From: IDS-8 sp040902105
GTDB taxonomy: Bacteria; Pseudomonadota; Gammaproteobacteria; Steroidobacterales; Woeseiaceae
NCBI GenBank assembly: GCA_040902105.1
Contig: JBBDXW010000061.1
Coordinates: 1 to 16,230 of the forward strand
DNA: 16,230 nt
Reading direction: 5' to 3'
A program made the position numbers and the translations under genes. Positions 6,541-12,572 of this stretch are shown here, in pieces. Position 1 is the first letter of the stretch. Every line of letters begins with the position of its first letter. Below the pieces are notes generated by a model, which saw nothing but the letters and a program-made list of their open reading frames with translations, had not been told where the DNA came from and searched no databases.

Positions 6541-8979
6541 ATGTTTCGCATGCCGAATGGGGCGGTTTCGCCTGTCGCTGCCGCTGTAACTGCCGCACTT
6601 TACCCGGGCCATTACGCCATCGCCCAGGATGCCAATGGGGAAGCAGACGGCGCGAGGGCGCTCGAAGAAATCGTCGTCACCGCGCCCAAACGCAGTGAAT
6701 CCGCGCAAACCATTCCCTCCGCCATCCAGGCTATCAGCCAGAAGTCCCTCGCGGCGATGGGCGCCAAGGGCATGGAGGATTACGCGCGCTTCGTGCCGTC
6801 GATCAACGTGGTCAATTACGGACCATCTTCCAGTACCGTCGTCTTCCGCGGCGCTATTACCGGGGCCGGCTACCTCGGACAATCGACCTCGTCGGTCTAT
6901 CTCGATGAAATTTCGATCACCCAGGTCGGCACCCAGCCGAACATTCGGCCCGTCGACATCGCTCGGGTTGAGGCACTTTCAGGTCCGCAAGGAACGCTTT
7001 ACGGGTCTGACGCCCAGGCCGGTACTTTGCGCATTATCACCAACCAGCCATTGCTGAACGAGTTCGAAGCTGTATTTGACGGCGAGGTGCGCGCAGGCAG
7101 CGACAGCGATGCAAGCTATCGCGGTTCGCTGGTTTTCAACCTGCCGCTCGTCGAAGACCGACTTGCACTGCGCATAGCCGGTTATAACGATCACGACGGC
7201 GGATTCATCGACAACCTATTCGGCCACACTGCCGACTGGTACGGCCTCGATGGAGTGAACAAGGCGCCTGCCCAGTGGGGCACGCTCGACAACGCAGATT
7301 CCGTCGAGGAGCGCTGGAACGACGCCGACGTATTTGGTGGCCGTTTGCACGTGCTGTGGCAGATGAACGACAACTGGTCGACCACCCTGTCCTATCACCA
7401 CCAGACCGCGGACTCCGGCGCGGACAATTACTACGAACCGTTCGTCGGTGACTTGCAGGTCGCGCGCTTCCATGACGAGTGGCGCGAAGAATAATTCAAC
7501 ATGGGCTCGCTGACGGTCGCAGGCGATCTCGGGTTCGCGCAACTCGTCGGCGCCGTGTCCTACTATGAGCGCACGACCGAATATTTGACGGACATCACGA
7601 CCTACGCTCATTACTGGTCGGCGCAGTATTGCCATGACACTTCTTATACCGCCGCCGACCTGCCGTATTACTGGACCAACCCGGACACGGGTTATGTCGT
7701 GTGGTGGCCCGTGTACTGCCATGGCCCACAGGTTGATTCGGACTTTTACAACAGCTACCGGGGCTCGTCCAAGGACGACAAGCTCACCGCCGAAATCCGG
7801 CTGACGAGCCAGGGCGAAACGCTTGATTGGATCCTCGGGCTGTACCACGAGGAAAGCACCGACTCCTGGATATCGCCGTTCGGCACGCCCACCCTCGGCG
7901 GCGATGCGTCGACGCTGACCTACCAGGATTCGATCTCCCTCAATTACTGGGAATGGTACTGGTCCAATTATTCCGGCGCACCCGACGCCACGGCCGGAGA
8001 CCGGGAATACCGGCTCGCGAATGCCGGTCGTCCGCCCGGCCGCACGGGATCTGAAGATCAGTTCGTGCCCAAGGTCAGCCTTAGCTATAACCTCGATGAC
8101 AGCAAAATGGTGTATGCGCTGTACGCGCGAGGTGCGCGACAGGGTAGCGTGAACCGGAGCCGTGGCGAACCGTTTTTCCCCAACGCTTACGACTCGGACA
8201 TCATGGATAACTTCGAGGTCGGCTTTAAGTCGACCTTCGGGGAAGGCAGGGGCCGATTCAACGTCATTGGATACCGCATGGACCGGAGCGACTACCAGCT
8301 GCAGCTCGTCGACCCCACAGACCCGCCCTGCCCGGACGAAAACGGCAATCCATTGCTGCCGGAGACCGAGTTCAATATTCCCGGCGTTTGCGGCCAGCCG
8401 TGGCAGGTGCTGATTGCGAACGCCGGCGATGCGCACATCATCGGTGCGAACTTCGAGCTTGACTATGCGTTTGGCGACAACTGGCTGCTGGGGCTGAATT
8501 ACGAAAGGATGGAAGCCGAGACCGACACGGAAGCCGACCTTAATGGCGATGGCGTAAACGACCTCGTTAAAGGACTGCGGTTACCGCTCGTACCGCAGTC
8601 AAAGGGCTCGGCGTGGCTAGAGTATCGGCGACCCACAGAGTTGTTCGGTCGCAACGAGTTTTTCGTCCGCACACAGTGGTCCTACACCGGCGACAATTTG
8701 AACATCCTCGAACCGAGAGGCTTGACCGAACCGAACCCGCAATTCCGCTCCGAGGGCTACACGATCGGCGACCTGCGCGCCGGAATCGTCGGCGACGACT
8801 GGCAGGTAGACGTGTTCATCAACAACCTTGCGGATGAGCGCGCAAACTATACCGTGCAGGCAGACCTGTTCGAATGGGCGGCGGCCCAGACTGCAGAAGG
8901 ACGCGCGCATCACCAGACGCTGTTTGTTAATCGGCCGCGCGAGTTCGGAATCCGCTACATGAAGCGCTGGGGGGACTAA
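6541..8979 (+). pseudogene. TonB-dependent receptor, interrupted by TAA and internally deleted
   Basis: The ancestor was a TonB-dependent outer-membrane receptor, a plug plus 22-strand barrel that imports ligands by TonB/proton-motive force. ATG 6541 is chosen over the in-frame ATG at 6523 because GGAGGA (6528-6533) lies 7 nt before it. A signal peptide (SPVAAAVTAALYP, ending near AIAQ), a TonB box (LEEIVVTAPKR) and plug motifs (SSVYLDEISI, SGPQGTLYGSDAQAGTLRII) follow. After WREE an in-frame TAA (7492-7494) interrupts the reading, which resumes in the same frame with FNMGSLTVAGDLGF and runs to the C-terminal KRWGD at 8979. Compared with the intact paralogue (12573-15224) about 67 residues are missing between WSNYSGAPD and REYRLANAG, near 7980-8010. 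This removes a predicted beta-hairpin and loop. A truncated 317-residue plug fragment is the expected product. The TAA is not at a frameshift, so a nonsense mutation is likeliest. Confidence 0.88.
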
Positions 8980-8990
8980 AGTTAAGCGCA

Positions 8991-9032
8991 CGGGCCTCGC
9001 CTGCGGGGAGGCCCGGCAATGCCCGGTTTTTA
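8991..9032 (+). terminator. Rho-independent-type terminator after the first receptor
   Basis: CGGGCCTC (8991-8998) pairs perfectly with GAGGCCCG (9008-9015). A GGTTTTTATT stretch lies about 11 nt further on. It begins 12 nt after the receptor stop codon. Confidence 0.6.
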
Positions 9033-9071
9033 TTCACGGGCTGGCTTATCAACCTGAGATCGCGGCGGCCG

Positions 9072-10010
9072 TCAGACCTCGTACGGCCAGATCTCCAGGC
9101 CATGGATGGCGTTGCGGATGTCCATCGTCAGGTTCACCGCGCCTACCGTCATTCCTGTTTTTGTGTCGTAGACGCTGACGGTCGAGGGCGAGGATCCACC
9201 GATAACCAACCGGTCGTCGGCAGTGCATAGCCCGCGACCGAAGGCCTGCCGGGCGGTCTTCGAATCGTCGACGCCGGCGAAAGTGATCTCCGTCTCGTTG
9301 TAGCGCTTGATGGGAAACGCCCGCTGCCGGCCGTCGCGCCCGACGTAACGTACGCAATCGGCGACCGTGTCGTTAAATACCACCCCGCCCTTCCACGGTT
9401 GTGCATTGTGTACGCCGGTCGGCAGGGTACAGAACACGGTCGCGACCATCTCATTATTCAGGTGCAGCAGCGCATTTGTACGCAAGCCGCTGAAGAAGAT
9501 GCCCGCCTGATCGACGTGCACCATGTTGATGTGAAACTCGTTGCTCGATGCCGGTCCGACATCCGACCGCGGGTCAAAAACAAAACCGGACCACGCGCCG
9601 TAGCGTTGCTGCAGATGGAATCCCCAATCGAAACGCCGGCTGTCCATGTCGAATGCGAGAAGGCTGTCGAATCCGGTCGATGTGAGAAATATCTTGCGTT
9701 CTGTGCGGCATATTTCGTGGCAGTGTTTAAGGTAGCGGTTTTTGTACGACCCCTTGATCGAGAAGTCGCGGTCGAACCAGAACAGCTCGTCGCTCGCCGC
9801 AATATAGATGTCGTCGCCATCGAAGGCGATGCCGCGCAGGCCCCGGTCGGCGCCGCGGCCTGTGAAATCGATCTCGACGGTGTTCCAGTCCACCGTCTGG
9901 CGGCCGGTACGGGCGTCCAAGTCCAGCAAGTAAACGCCGCCATGACTTTCTCCCTGCCGGCTGCCGCGCACAACCGAGGTCACGATGAGCCGTGGTAATT
10001 GGATTGACAC
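9072..10010 (-). CDS. TIGR03032/DUF4915-like beta-propeller protein
   Basis: The roughly 312-residue protein is built of repeated short beta segments (VYLLDLDARTG, IYIAASDELFWFDRD, LLAFDMDSRRF, VSVYDTKTG), as in a six- or seven-bladed propeller. Several blocks match the pattern I associate with TIGR03032/DUF4915 proteins: HCHEICR, FHINMVHVD, GVHNAQPWKGGVVFNDT, and FGRGLCTADDRLVIGGS. No enzymatic function is established for that family. There is no signal peptide with this start. I chose GTG at 10010 because the sequence becomes strongly protein-like at SIQLPRLIVTSVVRGS. The frame is open back to a TTG at 10154, but those 48 residues look non-coding. The gene is on the strand opposite both receptors, so it has its own promoter, which I could not identify. 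The family assignment is by motif memory and moderate. Confidence 0.65.
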   Translation of the reverse strand: MSIQLPRLIVTSVVRGSRQGESHGGVYLLDLDARTGRQTVDWNTVEIDFTGRGADRGLRGIAFDGDDIYIAASDELFWFDRDFSIKGSYKNRYLKHCHEICRTERKIFLTSTGFDSLLAFDMDSRRFDWGFHLQQRYGAWSGFVFDPRSDVGPASSNEFHINMVHVDQAGIFFSGLRTNALLHLNNEMVATVFCTLPTGVHNAQPWKGGVVFNDTVADCVRYVGRDGRQRAFPIKRYNETEITFAGVDDSKTARQAFGRGLCTADDRLVIGGSSPSTVSVYDTKTGMTVGAVNLTMDIRNAIHGLEIWPYEV

Positions 10011-10320
10011 TGGAATGAAGTTTTCCTGACTGCGGTTCGGCCGATTCAAACAGATCGAGCGGCGGCGAACAACGACCTGGCACGACGCGTGGGGAACGGC
10101 CCAGGTCACTTGCTGCGCAGCAGTTGCATCGGTTGCCAATGTCGCCAACCCCAAGGAACTTTAGCGCAGGGAAAAGGCAATTGCCGTCGACGGGAATTTC
10201 GCTCTGGCCGGGATGCTGCTAAACCTGATTCGGGTGAACCGGGTTGCGACATTTGACCGATTTTCTCGGGCAAATTTTCTGAGCTGCAGTCAGTCCCGGA
10301 GCTGCAACGAGAGCATCTTT

Positions 10321-10389
10321 GATCGCCCGTGATACGGGCTCCTGCAAGCCACGAATCGGCGCCTGTAGGAGCCCGTATCACGGGTGATC
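10321..10389. repeat. REPIN 2 (inverted pair of GTAG-type REP sequences)
   Basis: The arms 10321-10347 and 10363-10389 are 27-nt inverted copies with about two to four mismatches and a 15-nt spacer. The unit matches REPIN 1 at 24 of 27 positions, with paired changes that keep the inner hairpin (CCCGT-ATC-ACGGG). Here the GTAG heads face inward, the opposite arrangement to REPIN 1. It lies in the roughly 570-bp gap between the propeller gene and the small exported-protein gene. Apart from this repeat and the hairpin at 10549-10579, I see nothing convincing in that gap. Confidence 0.78.
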
Positions 10390-10548
10390 CGAAGGTAGCC
10401 AGCGATCATCAGCCTGCCGATGCGTTGCGATTCACGTGACGTGATCCGTGAAATTACTATCGGGCTCTCGCCGGGTGACAGCGGCGAGGTCTCATTGCTC
10501 GAAACAGAGCGAATGCCGAAGGTAACTTACAGCTTGTGCACTGATTGC

Positions 10549-10579
10549 CGGGACTCGCTTTAGCGATTCTCGTATCCCG
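10549..10579 (-). terminator. Candidate hairpin downstream of the small exported-protein gene
   Basis: CGGGA (10549-10553) pairs with TCCCG (10575-10579), and an inner TCGC-TTTA-GCGA hairpin (10555-10566) sits between them. It follows the stop of the minus-strand gene by under 10 nt. There is no T-tract, so this is weak support for a terminator. Confidence 0.3.
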
Positions 10580-10586
10580 CGGGTTA

Positions 10587-10960
10587 CTATTTCGCGAACG
10601 GGTCCGGCCGCACCTGGAAGTGCACGACGATCGGCTTCGAGCCCTTTCCCCCTTCCTTGAGCCATGGCGTGCGGTCGCCTTCGGGCACCCACAGGCCGCG
10701 GTCCTTCCAGCCAATATCCCGATCATCGATGCGGCCTTCAAACCCTTTGGTACAAAAGCCCAGCGGGTAGGGTATGCGCAGCGTGACGAACTCGCCATCC
10801 GCGCCAAGTCGCCGGACACCAGGTGCTTGACACCGGGCACTTCTTCGAAGGCGACGCGGAAGGGGTAGGTCTCGTCGGCGCCGGCCGGCGCGGCAGAGAC
10901 GATGAATGAGGTGACCAACACGAGAGCGCTGGTCCGCGTGGCTAAGCGAAACTGGTTCAT
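10587..10960 (-). pseudogene. Small exported protein, frameshifted
   Basis: ATG 10960 follows a CGGAG ribosome site by 7 nt and opens a signal peptide (TSALVLVTSFIVSAAPAGADE) and the mature start TYPFRVAFEEVPGVKHLVSGD. The sense then moves to another frame, LGADGEFVTLRIPYPLGF, then GRIDDRDIGWKDRGLWVPEG, and ends at PDPFAK and TAG 10587. Adding one base near 10805-10815 would give a periplasmic protein of about 125 residues. The YPLGF...GRIDD...GWK(G/D)RGLW...GGKG...QVRPDP pattern reminds me of the tail of carboxypeptidase-regulatory-like or lyase-type periplasmic proteins, but I cannot name the family firmly. As written the frame runs on in nonsense to 10457. A sequencing indel is possible. 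Confidence 0.6.
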
Positions 10961-11148
10961 GATCCGACTCCGTTGCTGCCTTGGACAGGTGGTAACGACT
11001 GCCCCGAAGCATGCCGGCCCCTGGCTTCAACTACCTGATCATTTTGTAGATTTTTTGTGCGGAAATATGATGAAAGGCGTGGTGGCCAACCTGGAAACCG
11101 CCTCCCTCTGGATCGGCATCGTATAACCTATAATTGGCAGTATCGTAT

Positions 11149-12442
11149 CACTACTGTTCGGTTAAGAAACTAATTTCCAGGAAGTTCTTCAACTTTATCA
11201 GTGCCTTACGCTCAATTTCAGGTGTCCCCGATTTGAACGCCGTTGCGGCAAAATCCAGCCTTTTCCTGCCTTTGGCGCAGCGAGGATTGGATGAATACTG
11301 GCAAGACGCTGTTTGCGCAGCTTATGGATTTCCTTCCCTGGAAAACGTTTCATCGGATCGTCACCCGCTACGATGGAGATTATGGGGTCCGCACGCTTCC
11401 ATGTGCCGAACACTTTCGTATCCTGGCGTTTGCGCAATTGACCTATCGCGAAAGCCTGCGCGATATCGAAGTCTGCTTGTCGGCGCAAGCCGCGAAGCTC
11501 TACCACATGGGAATTCGCTCGACCGTGAAGCGCGTGACGCTCGCCGATGCCAACGAGCGACAACGACTGATTGCGCAAGCGCGCAAGCTGTATGCCACAG
11601 AGGACCTGGGACTGGATCTGTCGAACACAGTCTATGCCTAGGACGCCACGACGATCGATCTCTGCCTGGCACTGTTTCCATGGGCACCGTTTCGCACTAC
11701 CAAGGCGGCAGTCAAACTGCACACGCTGTTGGACCTGCGAGGCGCCATTCCCAGCTTTATCCACATTTCCGATGGAAAACTGCACGACGTCAACGCGCTC
11801 GACCTGCTGATTCGAGAAGCGGGGGCGATCTATGTGATGGACCGCGGCTACCTGGACTTCGAGCGGCTGTTCACGCTGCATCAGGCCGGCGCCTTCTTCG
11901 TAACTTGCGCAAAATCCAACGCCGATCTGCGGCGCGTTTATTCCACATCGAGCGATCGGGCGCGAGGGATCATCTGCGACCAGACCGTGATGCTGTCCGG
12001 GTTCTACAGTCAGCAAAACTATCCCATCCATCTGCGGCGTATACGCTTCAAAGATATCGAGTCGGGAAAGACACTCGTGTTCCTGTTCAATTTGTTTGGC
12101 CCGCCGGCTGCCACCATCTGTTCCTTGTACAAGGCGCGCTGGCAAGTCGAGCAGTTCTTCAAATGGATCAAGCAGCACCTGCGCATCAAGAAATTCTATG
12201 GCACTCAGAAAATGCGGTGAAGACACAAATCTGGACCCCTGTGTCGGTGTACGTGCTCGTCGCCATCGTCAAGAAGCAGCTCAACCTGGATGCCTCGCTC
12301 TACACTTTGCTACAGATCTTTTCGCTCACCCTGTTCGAGAAAATCCCTTAAAACACAGGCTTTCTCGACGTCAGGTACAGTTCCGAACATGACATGAATT
12401 CCAACCAATTGAATTTACTTGATTTTTAACCGCACAGTAGTG
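11149..12442 (+). mobile_element. IS4-family insertion sequence (defective)
   Basis: The element is about 1294 bp. CACTACTGT-T-CGGTTAA at 11149 and CACTACTGT-G-CGGTTAA, read inward from 12442 on the other strand, form the terminal inverted repeats. A transposase gene fills the interior. I see no convincing target-site duplication: the flanks read GCAGTATCGTAT on the left and AATCCACTTAT on the right. The element ends 130 bp before the start of the intact receptor gene, so it separates that gene from whatever originally lay upstream. Confidence 0.8.
11291..12351 (+). pseudogene. IS4-family transposase, with in-frame TAG and a 1-nt deletion
   Basis: The gene encodes a DDE transposase of the IS4 family with the DUF4372-like N-terminus MNTGKTLFAQLMDFLPWKTF. 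The reading is interrupted by TAG at 11639-11641, between NTVYA and DATTIDLCL, i.e. at the residue just before the first catalytic Asp (usually Leu). It continues in the same frame through the second Asp (IYVMDRGYLDF) and the Glu (RWQVEQFFKWIKQHLRI). A T is missing at about 12205 (FYGT, then SENAVKTQIW in the next frame), and the tail runs to TAA 12349-12351. Restored length is about 353 residues. ATG 11291 is chosen because the family sequence begins there. The product is inactive unless two lesions are suppressed. Confidence 0.85.
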
Positions 12443-12484
12443 AATCCACTTATAGCGCCGTTCCGATTTTCCGGGGCCACCTCT

Positions 12485-12526
12485 ATTCCAATTTGTATTC
12501 CAGATTGGAATTGCCAAGTGTACAAT
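12485..12526 (+). promoter_or_regulatory. Promoter with perfect dyad operator upstream of the second receptor
   Basis: ATTCCAAT (12485-12492) and ATTGGAAT (12504-12511) form a perfect 8-bp dyad with an 11-nt spacer, centred where the -35 region should be for a -10 box TACAAT (12521-12526). TATTCCA also occurs twice as a direct repeat (12484-12490 and 12496-12502). The start of transcription would be near 12533, 40 nt before the ATG. The half-site spacing, about one helical turn and a half centre to centre, suits a dimeric regulator. The regulator is not identified, and no such dyad is visible before the first receptor. Confidence 0.5.
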
Positions 12527-12572
12527 CGCGCGAAAAGGCCACAAACCTTGCAGTTCCACGGGGAGGGAAATT

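Noticed and set aside
7216..8436. Long minus-strand open frame of 406 codons opposite the first receptor
   Set aside because: The plus strand aligns block for block with the intact receptor, so this is an antisense shadow. The same applies to the frame at 12945-14219.
10902..11126. Plus-strand 74-codon frame before the IS4 element
   Set aside because: It overlaps the signal-peptide region of the minus-strand gene and shows no ribosome site or recognisable similarity.
7492..11641. Recoded stop codons (alternative genetic code) to explain the TAA in the receptor and TAG in the IS4 gene
   Set aside because: Other genes here end normally at TAA, TGA and TAG. Two different stop codons are involved, and both genes carry further lesions, so simple decay explains them better.
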